64,000 nucleotides of DNA from Prochlorococcus sp. HOT208_60m_813O14 (GCA_002025945.1 MWOO01000188.1:1-64000); one strand, 5' to 3'. Positions 12,054-20,199 are shown, numbered from the stretch's first letter. Made by a program: numbers and translations. Notes: generated by a model from the sequence alone, not told the origin.

Positions 12054-12316
12054 TTTTGATCAATTCATTATTCTTTTTATAGGAAGGATTATTAAAAATA
12101 TCTTGTCAATGTTAATTTCAACAAATTGACTATTTTAAAAGGTTTTTTAGTAAGAAAAGTCTTAAGACACTGAAAAAAGGGATTAAGAAGTTATGTATGA
12201 TACGTTGATTCATTTATCAAATTTATACTTTCTAGAAAATAGATAATAAAAATCAATCCATTCTCAAAGAGACTTTAGATTTAGATGCGTACGGGGTTGT
12301 TGCGAAATAGTAAATA

Positions 12317-12334
12317 TGTACTAATATTAGTACA
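12317..12334. promoter_or_regulatory. 18-bp perfect palindrome upstream of the 68-aa ORF
   Basis: TGTACTAATATTAGTACA is a perfect 18-bp palindrome ending 16 nt before the ATG at 12351. The position fits an operator for a dimeric regulator, or a start-site hairpin. Nothing else is seen in the 297 bases from 12054 to 12350. Confidence 0.4.
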
Positions 12335-12350
12335 GATGTATTATTAATAA

Positions 12351-12557
12351 ATGAAAGTGATTCCATCTTCTCCTTATGCCCCTTTTAATTCAAAAGAGTG
12401 GAATTCTCTAATAAGCAAAAATGCAAAGTTTGAAAATACTCCAATAAAGATTCAAAAAAAATTTTATAGAACTTTTACTCTAAAAAAGATTGAAAAGGAT
12501 GAACTTCTGCAAGACAAGAGCGAATTGCATCAACAAATGCAACTTGTATTCGGATAG
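12351..12557 (+). CDS. Hypothetical protein (68 aa)
   Basis: Basic soluble protein (MKVIPSSPYAPFNSKEWNSL...HQQMQLVFG) with no recognised domain. The open frame is preceded by a perfect palindrome and followed by a hairpin, which supports an expressed unit. Confidence 0.5.
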   Translation: MKVIPSSPYAPFNSKEWNSLISKNAKFENTPIKIQKKFYRTFTLKKIEKDELLQDKSELHQQMQLVFG

Positions 12558-12568
12558 AAAAATATTAA

Positions 12569-12619
12569 CTAACAAACTTTTTATTGGATATTATTTTACG
12601 AGATCCAATTTTTTGTTAG
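12569..12619. repeat. Bipartite inverted repeat between two plus-strand genes
   Basis: CTAACAAA + ATTGGAT faces ATCCAAT + TTTGTTAG, a 15-bp stem with an internal loop. It lies between the 68-aa and 96-aa genes. There is no clean U-tract, so it may be a processing or stability element rather than a standard terminator. Confidence 0.4.
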
Positions 12620-12647
12620 ATTAGTAGAAATATAACAGGGATTTAAT

Positions 12648-12938
12648 TTGGCTGTAGATCGAGAACTTTTAAAAGAAGTTACCCAAGAACTTTGGAATAC
12701 CGTAAAAAAACTAAGGCCTGAAATAGATCGTCAAACTCGACTTCAATTAGTTTTAAAGGCGTTATTAACTATTGGAGATTTGCCAGATCAAATGCAAGCT
12801 GCCATGGTAGTAGGTGTTTGCGCAGAAATGGATAAGAGTGATGTTGATAATGTTGAAACCAATTCACAAACTAAAGATTCCAGCGGAGTTGATACTTCTA
12901 CGGGTAGAAAAGTAGTTAGAAGAAGTTCAGCTAAATAA
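12648..12938 (+). CDS. Conserved hypothetical protein, TTG start (96 aa)
   Basis: The helical N-terminus (RELLKEVTQELWNTVKKLRPEID...LPDQMQAAMVVGVCAEMD) looks like a compact helical domain. A Ser/Thr/Asp-rich linker and a basic tail (GRKVVRRSSAK) follow. No family assigned. TTG at 12648 follows an AGGGA-type ribosome-binding site. Confidence 0.6.
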   Translation: MAVDRELLKEVTQELWNTVKKLRPEIDRQTRLQLVLKALLTIGDLPDQMQAAMVVGVCAEMDKSDVDNVETNSQTKDSSGVDTSTGRKVVRRSSAK

Positions 12939-12949
12939 ACCTTAAATTA

Positions 12950-13153
12950 TCATCCTTTAATTTTATTTGATTCATTTTTATTAAGTCTATTGAATAGGTA
13001 ATATGAAATTACAAGTAAAAGAGGAACAAATATTGAGTGTAAAGTCATCATTAATTCTGTTTGGCCCATTCCTATAAGATTTGACTCGCTTGGAAGTTGT
13101 TCTGACCAAGTGCCAACTAAATGCCAGGCTTGAGGAATTGATAAGAAAAACAT
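12950..13153 (-). CDS. Small membrane protein (67 aa)
   Basis: Begins MFFLSIPQAWHLVGTWSEQL, with a C-terminal transmembrane helix (LHSIFVPLLLVISYYLFNRL) and a basic tail. No family recognised. It is convergent with the 96-aa gene. Confidence 0.55.
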   Translation of the reverse strand: MFFLSIPQAWHLVGTWSEQLPSESNLIGMGQTELMMTLHSIFVPLLLVISYYLFNRLNKNESNKIKG

Positions 13154-13270
13154 ATAAGAGCTATAAGTTAAGTTTATGTTCAGATAAAGATTATCATTAT
13201 TGAATGTTTTTGCTTTCTTTATTCTTATTTCTTAACTAAATATTTGTAGAGTTATAAAAAAGAAATTGAT

Positions 13271-14800
13271 TCATAAATTTATTTTCTTAAGAAGAGTTCT
13301 AAAGTCTTTTTTACCAATAATTTTTTCAGCTGCGTTAGCACCACTTGCTGAAACAGCAGGAATTCCAATTCCTGGAAATGTACTTGCACCGCAAGTAAAT
13401 AAATTTTTCACTGGAGTTTTGCAGCCTGGGAAAAGACCTTTTGCTGCAGACAATGCAGGTCCGTAACTACCGCAATAAGTATTGGTGAATTTTTTATGAG
13501 TGATTGGGGTTCCTAGCATCTTTAAATCAATCCTTTCATCTATATCAGGGATAAATTTTCGCACTGCATCAAGGAATATTGAACATCTTTTTTCTTTCAA
13601 ATTTCTATATTCTAATTCCTTTGGATTTAGGTTTTCCCAAATTTCCCAAGGTTCATTTGCAGGAGTATATCCATGAAGAACATGTTTCCCTTTAGGGGCC
13701 ATATTTTTATCTAAAACAGATGGGATTGAAAATACAGCTATATTTCTTTCTGCGGTTATACCTTTTCCCCACTCATCAACATGTATCGCATGTATTGGCA
13801 AATCTTCAAGACCATCCGCATGAAAACCTAGATGTATATGAAGGAAAGAATCACATTTATTAGGGTTCAAGACTTTTGTATTCCATTTTTTTGAAATTTC
13901 ATTAGGAATTAACTTTTTTAAATTCCACACATCGGTATTTGCGACAACAGATTCACAACTAAAACTAGAACCATTATTAAGAGTTATACCTGTTGCTAAA
14001 TTTTTATTGAAGTTAATTGTTTTTACTCTGGAAGAGAGAATTAATTCTCCTCCATTTTTTTTAAATCCATTAATTAAGGCTTTTACGATAGATTCACTAC
14101 CTCCTCTAGGGTATTCAAGGTATGAATTTGGTTCAAACCATTCGTTAAATAAAGTAGCCATCGCAGCTGTATTTGTATCATGCATTGACATACCACTTAT
14201 CAAAAAGCTTAATAAATCAACCCAATTTCTTAGAAAAGGATCATCTAGATGATTATTTACTAAATTTCCAAAACCCTTATTAATTTTTGGTATTTGCTTG
14301 ATATTAGGCAAAAATTTTGAGGATAAATTTATTAGATCTAAGAAATTTATTGATTCGGGAGAAAATGAGAGTAAAGGTATTTCATTTATTATTTTGCTAA
14401 GAGGTTTTATTCCGGAAATAAATGATTCCCATTCTTTAACAGATTTCTCACCTCTCAAAGTTTTAATTATTTGTTTAAAAGGTTCTTCTCCTACATCAAG
14501 ATTAAAATTGCCTTCTGGGACAATTACTTGCCAACCTTTGTATTGAAATAGTTCAACTTCTTCATCAAGTAATTTAAGAATTTGCCCTAAGGGATTAGTT
14601 GTCGGCCATTTGCCTATTCCACTCCATAATGAAGGACCTGATTCGAAAGTGTAACCTTTTCTTTTGAAACTGTGAGCAACACCTCCAGGTTGAGTATGTG
14701 CTTCACATATAAGTACTTTTTTGCCTGATAAAGCAAGAATTGATCCACAGCATAATCCTCCTATTCCACTACCAATTATTACTACATCATATTTATTCAT
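13271..14800 (-). CDS. FAD-dependent CrtISO/retinol-saturase-like oxidoreductase
   Basis: 509 aa with the ADP-binding beta-alpha-beta VVIIGSGIGGLCCGSILALSG at residues 5-27 and the family signature PGGVAHSFKRKGYTFESGP. The C-terminal FAD-contact segment is LFTCGASTFPGIGIPAVSASG. This is the phytoene desaturase / carotenoid isomerase / retinol saturase superfamily. It differs from canonical CrtH, so a carotenoid or related polyene substrate is likely but the exact reaction is not settled. Membrane-associated. Confidence 0.8.
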   Translation of the reverse strand: MNKYDVVIIGSGIGGLCCGSILALSGKKVLICEAHTQPGGVAHSFKRKGYTFESGPSLWSGIGKWPTTNPLGQILKLLDEEVELFQYKGWQVIVPEGNFNLDVGEEPFKQIIKTLRGEKSVKEWESFISGIKPLSKIINEIPLLSFSPESINFLDLINLSSKFLPNIKQIPKINKGFGNLVNNHLDDPFLRNWVDLLSFLISGMSMHDTNTAAMATLFNEWFEPNSYLEYPRGGSESIVKALINGFKKNGGELILSSRVKTINFNKNLATGITLNNGSSFSCESVVANTDVWNLKKLIPNEISKKWNTKVLNPNKCDSFLHIHLGFHADGLEDLPIHAIHVDEWGKGITAERNIAVFSIPSVLDKNMAPKGKHVLHGYTPANEPWEIWENLNPKELEYRNLKEKRCSIFLDAVRKFIPDIDERIDLKMLGTPITHKKFTNTYCGSYGPALSAAKGLFPGCKTPVKNLFTCGASTFPGIGIPAVSASGANAAEKIIGKKDFRTLLKKINL

Positions 14801-14839
14801 TTAATATTTACTTTACTCTTGTCTGGAAACTAATTCGTT

Positions 14840-14950
14840 TTAGACAAATGTGTTAGTTGAAGTTGTAATACTTAGAACAACAGCTAGGAAAAATATGTAA
14901 GGGACAGCTTTTAAAGGTATGTATCCTTGGTTTTTAGAAATAAAATCCAT
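14840..14950 (-). CDS. One-helix mini membrane protein (36 aa)
   Basis: ORF beginning MDFISKNQGYIPLKAVPYIF and ending TTSTNTFV, with one hydrophobic helix. It lies 40 bases upstream of the CrtISO-like gene on the same strand and may be co-transcribed. Function unknown. Confidence 0.5.
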   Translation of the reverse strand: MDFISKNQGYIPLKAVPYIFFLAVVLSITTSTNTFV

Positions 14951-15123
14951 TAATTTAGTTACATTATGTAAATATTATAACGAGATCTTGTTCCTTATGT
15001 GTGTCAAAAAATTATTTTTTTGGAAATATATTGAAACAAAGAAATCTTTTTGTAGATATTTTTTGACTTAGAACATTTTTTATGAAGTTATCTTAGTATT
15101 TGATTCTTAGATTAAAATCTATT

Positions 15124-15609
15124 ATGAAACACTTTCCTGATATTAATGAGATAAAACTATTAGAAAAAAATTCTCAAAAAAATGGTAGCGGAATTGTATA
15201 TGAGGATTTGTTAGGAATATGGAAGTTTAAGTATGTATGGGGAAAGGAGTCAGATGAAATCAAAAATATACCCAGTTCTATTCTCCAAGTATTGTCGGCA
15301 AGACTCGAATTAAAAAGTAAAAATAAAGAGGATCAAATAAATTATGAAATAAAAAATTCAATAAATTTCGGATTACTAAATATTACTTTTATAGGTAACG
15401 CAGAATTAAAAGGGCTTAGACCTTTATTGGCTTTTTATTTTGAAGAATTTAAAATCAGTATTAGTAGTTTGCCAATATTTAATAAGGAATTAAAAAAACC
15501 AGAAGATAAGAAAATGCCTTTTTTCTCACTTGTAGGAATTAGCACTAAAGATGATTGGTTATGTGCCCGAGGCAGGGGCGGCGGGCTTGCAATATGGGTT
15601 AAGTCTTAA
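15124..15609 (+). CDS. Conserved cyanobacterial protein, plastid-lipid-associated/fibrillin-like
   Basis: About 161 aa from the ATG at 15124; an in-frame TTG at 15100 would add eight residues. YEDLLGIWKFKYVWGK near the N-terminus and WLCARGRGGGLAIWVKS at the C-terminus resemble the beta-barrel edges of PAP/fibrillin-type proteins. The assignment is weak. If right, it acts in thylakoid lipid or carotenoid handling. Confidence 0.55.
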   Translation: MKHFPDINEIKLLEKNSQKNGSGIVYEDLLGIWKFKYVWGKESDEIKNIPSSILQVLSARLELKSKNKEDQINYEIKNSINFGLLNITFIGNAELKGLRPLLAFYFEEFKISISSLPIFNKELKKPEDKKMPFFSLVGISTKDDWLCARGRGGGLAIWVKS

Positions 15610-15610
15610 T

Positions 15611-15826
15611 TTAGTGGTATTCTCCTGGATGGTCTACCTTTCTAACGGTAACTTTATCAACTTTTTGTCCATTAAATCTTAAGAGATCATCTCCTGAAAA
15701 GTCATAACCTAAGCTTTGACCTATTAGGGCTACATCATCCGCTGTGGAGGATGTAGTAACCTGCTCTTTTAAGTCTTCATCAGATTGCATCTTAATTAAA
15801 AATTTTCTTATTTCAGAAAAACTCAT
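15611..15826 (-). CDS. Nif11-domain small protein
   Basis: 71 aa. MSFSEIRKFLIKMQSDEDLKEQV followed by ADDVALIGQSLGYDFSGDDLL is the Nif11 helical domain, the fold also used as leader in prochlorosin and other NHLP peptides. The C-terminal tail (GQKVDKVTVRKVDHPGEYH) has no Gly-Gly cleavage site and no Ser/Thr/Cys-rich core. A stand-alone Nif11 protein is therefore more likely than a lanthipeptide precursor. No modification enzyme is nearby. Confidence 0.7.
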   Translation of the reverse strand: MSFSEIRKFLIKMQSDEDLKEQVTTSSTADDVALIGQSLGYDFSGDDLLRFNGQKVDKVTVRKVDHPGEYH

Positions 15827-15913
15827 TACTAGAAGTTGATTGATGTTAAAGAAATTTATAAAATCTTTTTCTTAGTAAGAACAAGATAAATAGATAATTA
15901 TTATACTATTATT

Positions 15914-16231
15914 ATGACTTACTTATTCCTCTATATAGTTGGCATAGTTTTAATATGGTGGACATATCGTGTTGGTTGGCTTGAGGCTCTCAAAACAGTT
16001 GTTAAAGTTATAGTTCCCTCAGCCCTTATTGTTTTATTTAACATTAAAGCCGGAAGATTACTTTTTAAAAGTCCTTTAGTCGGTTTAATAAGCGCTTTGC
16101 CTACTTCTATTTTTATTTTTAGAGGTTCATTGCCTTTAGTTAGTTATATAAATAACTGGATTGAGAATAAAATAAATAAGTTTGATGATACGGAAGTTAT
16201 AGATACTGATTCTGTGCCTTTAGATGATTAA
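15914..16231 (+). CDS. Multi-pass membrane protein of unknown function (105 aa)
   Basis: Two to three hydrophobic helices (LFLYIVGIVLIWWTYRVGW; VKVIVPSALIVLFNI; LVGLISALPTSIFIF) and an acidic C-terminus (DDTEVIDTDSVPLDD). No family recognised. It converges on the 130-aa gene. Confidence 0.6.
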   Translation: MTYLFLYIVGIVLIWWTYRVGWLEALKTVVKVIVPSALIVLFNIKAGRLLFKSPLVGLISALPTSIFIFRGSLPLVSYINNWIENKINKFDDTEVIDTDSVPLDD

Positions 16232-16241
16232 TTTAATTTAA

Positions 16242-16634
16242 TTAATCAAAGCCAAGAAATAATTCTTTGTGTACAACAAGAACATCAAATAGAGTTGTTC
16301 CATGAATAGGACTTAATGGGATTTTATCTATATTCAATGCTTCTGCGCAAATTAAATGAGCATCCCATTTTGTATCGTGATCACTTATTTCTATTGACCA
16401 CTCAATTACTTTTTTAAAATGATCTGGCATCTCCGAACCAATTTTTCTGCAAATTTGACATAGAACTGATAAAAGAGGAGGCTTTGATGGCCTTTTTAAA
16501 TCTTTAATAAGACTAGGCTGTGTAAAAACACTTGTATAGCGGATGTAGTCTATCAATTCATATTCATCTTTAGTAAGAGCTGCTTTATTTAATGCTCTTT
16601 CAAATTCGTCTATTGGGGTTATGGGCCTATCCAA
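16242..16634 (-). CDS. Conserved cyanobacterial hypothetical protein (130 aa)
   Basis: Soluble helical protein (ITPIDEFERALNKAALTKDEYELIDYIRY...). The conserved-looking segment LSVLCQICRKIGSEMPDHF contains two Cys. It starts 4 nt after tatA on the same strand, so it is probably translated from the same message. Function unknown. Confidence 0.65.
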   Translation of the reverse strand: MDRPITPIDEFERALNKAALTKDEYELIDYIRYTSVFTQPSLIKDLKRPSKPPLLSVLCQICRKIGSEMPDHFKKVIEWSIEISDHDTKWDAHLICAEALNIDKIPLSPIHGTTLFDVLVVHKELFLGFD

Positions 16635-16638
16635 GATA

Positions 16639-16929
16639 TTAGTTGTTGCTGTTTTCTTTATTTGAAAAATTATTGTTTTCTGAATCTATTTTTTCTTGAT
16701 TAATTTCATAGGTTTGATTGCTTTCTATAGATTTAAGAGATTCATCTTTATCTTCTTCGTTCATAACTTGATCGATTTCATTTTGAAATTCATTCGACGC
16801 TTTTTTAAGACTTTTCAAGGTTTTGCCAAGCTGTTTTCCTAATTCTGGAAGCTTTTTTGGACCAAAAATTAGAAGAGCTAAAATAAGTATTACAGTAACT
16901 TCAGGCAAACCTACACCAAAAATATTCAT
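16639..16929 (-). CDS. tatA: Twin-arginine translocase subunit TatA/E
   Basis: Pore-forming component of the Tat system, which exports folded proteins across the plasma and thylakoid membranes. A short N-terminal helix (VGLPEVTVILILALLIFGP) is followed by the FGPKKLPELGKQLGKTLKSLKK hinge and amphipathic helix, then a variable Asn/Glu-rich tail. 96 aa, usual length. Confidence 0.93.
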   Translation of the reverse strand: MNIFGVGLPEVTVILILALLIFGPKKLPELGKQLGKTLKSLKKASNEFQNEIDQVMNEEDKDESLKSIESNQTYEINQEKIDSENNNFSNKENSNN

Positions 16930-17019
16930 AGCTGATAATTATTTAACTAATTAGGAAATATATTATTAAATATAGTCAAATCATGCTAAAATTTCATTCT
17001 TAGAATAGCTTTATTAATA

Positions 17020-17157
17020 TTAAAAAATTTTGAAAAATATTATTGTTATTAATATTCCTTTAAAGAAAACTAACCAAAGTAATTGATAATCACTCAATTT
17101 GAATTTTTTTTGGTACCAATTTATAAGAGTTTTATGTTTATCAATTAATTTTCTCAT
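17020..17157 (-). CDS. Small membrane protein, LSDYQLLWLVFFKG type (45 aa)
   Basis: ORF missing from the track. It begins MRKLIDKHKTLINWYQKKFK, followed by LSDYQLLWLVFFKGILITII, a basic aromatic N-terminus and one membrane helix. The combination looks like a recurrent Prochlorococcus small-protein type, from memory only. The rest of the gap (17158-17335) shows no gene. Confidence 0.6.
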   Translation of the reverse strand: MRKLIDKHKTLINWYQKKFKLSDYQLLWLVFFKGILITIIFFKIF

Positions 17158-17335
17158 TTTCACCGAGATTATTTATTACTATCACTTATTTTATCTTAAT
17201 TTCTTTTATTATTGTTTTATAGAAACCCAAGAAACAACTCAAATTAGATTATTCTGTTAAATTTTAATCTTTGTCTTAATTAATTTTTTTCTAAATTATT
17301 GAAACTATTAGCTAAATATCTACTATCTTAAAAAA

Positions 17336-17575
17336 ATGAAGTACTTATTTGTTGTTTTTTACCTATTTCTTCTAATTTATCCAGCTGAAGCCGTTACCAC
17401 AAAAATGTTTAAAGTATTGGATACTTGTGCAAGATATCGACTCGGTGAGATTAATCCTAATGAGGCTATAGAAAAACTAAAATTAAAATTAACGAATTCT
17501 TCCATCAATCAGCCAAAGGAACTAGTAAAAAAATATTGCTCAGTATTTACTCCAAATGAAAAAATTGAATTTTAA
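17336..17575 (+). CDS. Secreted small protein of unknown function (79 aa)
   Basis: Signal peptide MKYLFVVFYLFLLIYPAEA with a likely cleavage after AEA. The mature part has two Cys (DTCARYR, KKYCSVF) that could form a disulphide. No family recognised. Confidence 0.6.
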   Translation: MKYLFVVFYLFLLIYPAEAVTTKMFKVLDTCARYRLGEINPNEAIEKLKLKLTNSSINQPKELVKKYCSVFTPNEKIEF

Positions 17576-17591
17576 TCTTAGTTATAAATTT

Positions 17592-17726
17592 TTAATTATT
17601 CTTTTTTGAATAATTTTTAGCTTTGTTTTGTATTTCTTTAACTTTTTTAAAATTAGTTATTTTTAAATTGAAAATGACTCCTAAAAAAAGAATAAGAAAT
17701 AAAAAAATATAAATTATTAATTCCAT
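17592..17726 (-). CDS. One-helix mini membrane protein (44 aa)
   Basis: ORF beginning MELIIYIFLFLILFLGVIFN, then a strongly basic tail (KVKEIQNKAKNYSKKNN). The topology is a single N-terminal anchor with a cytoplasmic lysine-rich tail. Convergent with the 79-aa gene. No family recognised. Confidence 0.45.
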   Translation of the reverse strand: MELIIYIFLFLILFLGVIFNLKITNFKKVKEIQNKAKNYSKKNN

Positions 17727-17876
17727 AATATTGAATTAATAAATTCACCCTAGTTTATTTTAATAATTTTTTAGTATCTTTTAAAACAAAAAAGCTGACT
17801 TTAATATTAGTTATTTTCTTTGAAGGTCACAATAAAAACATTTTAACCTCTAATATGAAGCTTTATAAGAATTATT

Positions 17877-18326
17877 GTGCAGATCGGAGATAAAATTCCA
17901 GAATTTTCTTTACAGGATCAAAATGGAATTAAAAGATCAAATAAGGGATTAAAAAATCCTCTAGTTCTGTTTTTTTATCCAAAAGATGATACGCCGGGTT
18001 GCACTATAGAAGTTTGCGGATTTAGAGATAAATATGACTTATTTAAAGTATTAGGTGCGCAAGTTTGGGGAGTAAGTAATGGAAGTACCTCAAGTCATTT
18101 AGCATTTGCCAATAAAAATAAATTACAATATCCTTTGCTTTGCGATACGAATGACTCTCTTAGAAAAACTTTTAAAGTTCCTAAAGTATTAGGTTTTATG
18201 GATGGTAGGGTAACTTACGTTATCGATCGCAAGGGGATAGTAAGGCATATTTTTAGAGATTTATTGAATGGTCCTGAACACATTAAAGAGGCTATAAGAG
18301 TACTCAAGGAAATTCAAAATCAATAA
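17877..18326 (+). CDS. bcp: Peroxiredoxin, BCP/PrxQ family, GTG start
   Basis: Thiol peroxidase reducing hydrogen peroxide and alkyl hydroperoxides with thioredoxin. The peroxidatic Cys42 and resolving Cys47 lie in DDTPGCTIEVCGFRD, the C-x4-C arrangement of PrxQ. YVIDRKGIVRHIF is the conserved C-terminal strand. 149 aa is normal. Start GTG at 17877; no ATG fits the family N-terminus better. Confidence 0.92.
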   Translation: MQIGDKIPEFSLQDQNGIKRSNKGLKNPLVLFFYPKDDTPGCTIEVCGFRDKYDLFKVLGAQVWGVSNGSTSSHLAFANKNKLQYPLLCDTNDSLRKTFKVPKVLGFMDGRVTYVIDRKGIVRHIFRDLLNGPEHIKEAIRVLKEIQNQ

Positions 18327-18394
18327 ATAATGATTTACAGAAATATAGATTAGTAAGTTTTGTTTTATTATGATTTTAGCTTTTTTTTAATTTT

Positions 18395-18667
18395 ATGAAG
18401 AAAATGGGAATGCAGGCGGTTGATCTTGCTATTCAAAATGGAGTGGATCTTGACGGTACTCCAATCCCTCAAAAAATGCTAGATCTATATAACAGAATTA
18501 TGGATGAGGAGAATAAAAGACAAAGGAGTGGTGTTAAAAAATCAATGAGAAATAGATGCGTTAAAACTGGTTCTAAGCATTTTGATAAAGAAACATTGAA
18601 TCAATTATTAATAGACTCAGGATGGGAAGGACTAAAAGAAAAGGAAATTTTATTTTTTTATAACTAA
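18395..18667 (+). CDS. Conserved hypothetical protein (90 aa)
   Basis: Basic protein with NGVDLDGTPIPQKMLDLYNRIMDEENKRQRSGVKKSMRNR and a C-terminal helical segment (KETLNQLLIDSGWEGLKEKE). It could bind nucleic acid given the basic centre, but no domain is recognised. It lies 68 nt after bcp. Confidence 0.6.
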   Translation: MKKMGMQAVDLAIQNGVDLDGTPIPQKMLDLYNRIMDEENKRQRSGVKKSMRNRCVKTGSKHFDKETLNQLLIDSGWEGLKEKEILFFYN

Positions 18668-18758
18668 ATAAAATTTTTTAAATTATTTATTTTAATTTTG
18701 TATTTAAATTAAGAAACTTAGAAAAAATAAAATATTTTCTTATATCTAATTTTTTGCA

Positions 18759-19103
18759 TTATTTAAACCATCCTTTTTTGTCAGATGATAATATTTTCTC
18801 ATTTTCAGTTTTTGTTTTGTTAATTGCTTTTTTGAAAGCCAAGTTAGCTTCTATAACTGTAAAGATAGATATCAAAAAAAGACCAGAGATTCCAATTATT
18901 TGTTCTCTTTGAGAAGGTTCTGAATCACCTTGTAAAAAAAAACCTAAAGCAAACCATGCTGTAGTTGAAGCGATCGTTAAAAAATAGGGTTTCCATCTTC
19001 TTTGATATAAGTAACCGGATCCTAGACCAGGAAGAAAATTTAAAAAAGATCCTACCCAGCCTCTTGAAGATGCAAGTATTTCGTCTTTTGAGAAATAAGA
19101 CAT
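18759..19103 (-). CDS. Small membrane protein (114 aa)
   Basis: The start is moved from the track's 19160 to the internal ATG (MSYFSKDEILASSRGWVGSF), because a separate ORF ends 5 nt upstream. It has a GLGSGYLYQRRWKPYFL segment and two membrane helices (FLTIASTTAWFALGFFL; IIGISGLFLISIFTVIEA). No function known. Confidence 0.6.
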   Translation of the reverse strand: MSYFSKDEILASSRGWVGSFLNFLPGLGSGYLYQRRWKPYFLTIASTTAWFALGFFLQGDSEPSQREQIIGISGLFLISIFTVIEANLAFKKAINKTKTENEKILSSDKKGWFK

Positions 19104-19108
19104 ATTTG

Positions 19109-19213
19109 TTAGGTGTTTATTAAATGTGAATTTATATAGGCAAAAGAAATTGCAGCGCAAATTACCCAGCTAAAGGGTAAGAACATTCTTATTTTTTCAT
19201 TTTTATTGTTCAT
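19109..19213 (-). CDS. Mini membrane protein upstream of the 114-aa gene (34 aa)
   Basis: ORF beginning MNNKNEKIRMFLPFSWVICA and ending SHLINT, one hydrophobic helix. Its stop lies 5 nt before the next ATG, an operon-like spacing that supports both calls. Confidence 0.45.
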   Translation of the reverse strand: MNNKNEKIRMFLPFSWVICAAISFAYINSHLINT

Positions 19214-19281
19214 TTTTTTATTATGTAAAATATTTTTAAAATCTGTGGATTAATGGATATCTTAAAACTACAAGAATTAAA

Positions 19282-19303
19282 AAAGACGGTTTTAACCGTC
19301 TTT
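19282..19303 (-). terminator. Intrinsic terminator of the 78-aa gene
   Basis: Read on the minus strand, AAAGACGGTT-AA-AACCGTCTTT forms a 10-bp stem followed by a run of T. It lies 28 nt beyond the stop of the gene at 19331-19567. Confidence 0.8.
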
Positions 19304-19330
19304 GGAAAAAGTAAATTCTCTAAAAATAAA

Positions 19331-19567
19331 TCATTTATTTTTTGAGGCAGAGAGTTGTTTAAGTTCTTTCTTTACTTCTTTTTCTCTCTCTACAAGATGT
19401 TTTAGTTGAGCTTTAAAAGCATCTTCAAGTCTTACTTTTTGTGTTGTAATTTCATCAAGTTCTTCTTGATGTTGGTTTTTCTTTAACTCCTTCATTTCAC
19501 TATCTGAAATAACATATACTGGACGATATGAAGGTGCTTCAAAAAGAAGATCAAACATTGAATACAT
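19331..19567 (-). CDS. Coiled-coil small protein (78 aa)
   Basis: The first 25 residues (SMFDLLFEAPSYRPVYVISD) are followed by a long charged helix (EMKELKKNQHQEELDEITTQ...EREKEVKKELKQL), a probable coiled coil. It has its own terminator. Function unknown, likely conserved in Prochlorococcus. Confidence 0.65.
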   Translation of the reverse strand: MYSMFDLLFEAPSYRPVYVISDSEMKELKKNQHQEELDEITTQKVRLEDAFKAQLKHLVEREKEVKKELKQLSASKNK

Positions 19568-19657
19568 AAGTGACCTTTGAATTAGTACAAATCTAATATC
19601 TGATAATGCTTAAATTTATGAAAGGATAAATACCGAAAATATTGATACGGCAAATAC

Positions 19658-19670
19658 ACCGAATTTCGGT
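19658..19670. promoter_or_regulatory. ACCGAA-T-TTCGGT palindrome in a divergent promoter region
   Basis: The region between the divergent 78-aa gene and arfB holds a 13-nt palindrome flanked by further copies of TACCG or its complement (ATACCGA at 19630, ATACGG at 19645, TTACCGA at 19695). The clustering suggests regulator binding sites. No regulator can be named. Confidence 0.35.
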
Positions 19671-19770
19671 TTACATAACATAACCGCCCAGTATTTACCG
19701 ATCTAATTTTTAAGTTATGTTTTAAAGTATTAAAGATGATTCTAAAAATCTAAATTATTAACAACTAAAA

Positions 19771-20199
19771 ATGGATTTAAAAATTACTAAAACATTAGTA
19801 ATCCCATCCAACGAAATTAAGTGGCGATTTTCCAGATCCTCCGGTCCTGGAGGGCAAAATGTAAATAAAATTGAAAGTAGAGTTGAGCTTATTTTTAATT
19901 TAGAAGATTCAAAAGTCTTAAATGATTATCAGAAAGAAATTCTAAAGATAAAATTGAGAAAAAAATTAGTAAATAATAGCTTACGTTTAGCTGTTCAAGA
20001 ACATAGAAATCAATTATTAAATAGGCAGCTAGCCTTAATTAAATTTGGTTTAATCATAAAAAATGCTTTAAATAAACCATTTAAATTAAGAAAATCTACA
20101 CAGCCTACTAAAGCATCTCAAAAGAAAAGAGTTGAGGTTAAGAAAAAACGTGGCGAATTGAAAAAAAGTAGACAAAAAGAAAAAACATATCAAATATGA
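19771..20199 (+). CDS. arfB: Peptidyl-tRNA hydrolase ArfB (YaeJ)-type ribosome rescue factor
   Basis: Codon-independent release factor that frees stalled ribosomes. The catalytic GGQ is at residues 27-29 in FSRSSGPGGQNVNK. No codon-recognition domain is present. The C-terminus is strongly basic (KKRVEVKKKRGELKKSRQKEK) and in this family enters the empty mRNA channel. 142 aa is the expected size. Confidence 0.9.
   Translation: MDLKITKTLVIPSNEIKWRFSRSSGPGGQNVNKIESRVELIFNLEDSKVLNDYQKEILKIKLRKKLVNNSLRLAVQEHRNQLLNRQLALIKFGLIIKNALNKPFKLRKSTQPTKASQKKRVEVKKKRGELKKSRQKEKTYQI

Noticed and set aside
19104-19160. 19-residue N-terminal extension of the 114-aa membrane protein
   Set aside because: A separate mini-ORF ends 5 nt before the internal ATG, so the shorter start is more credible.
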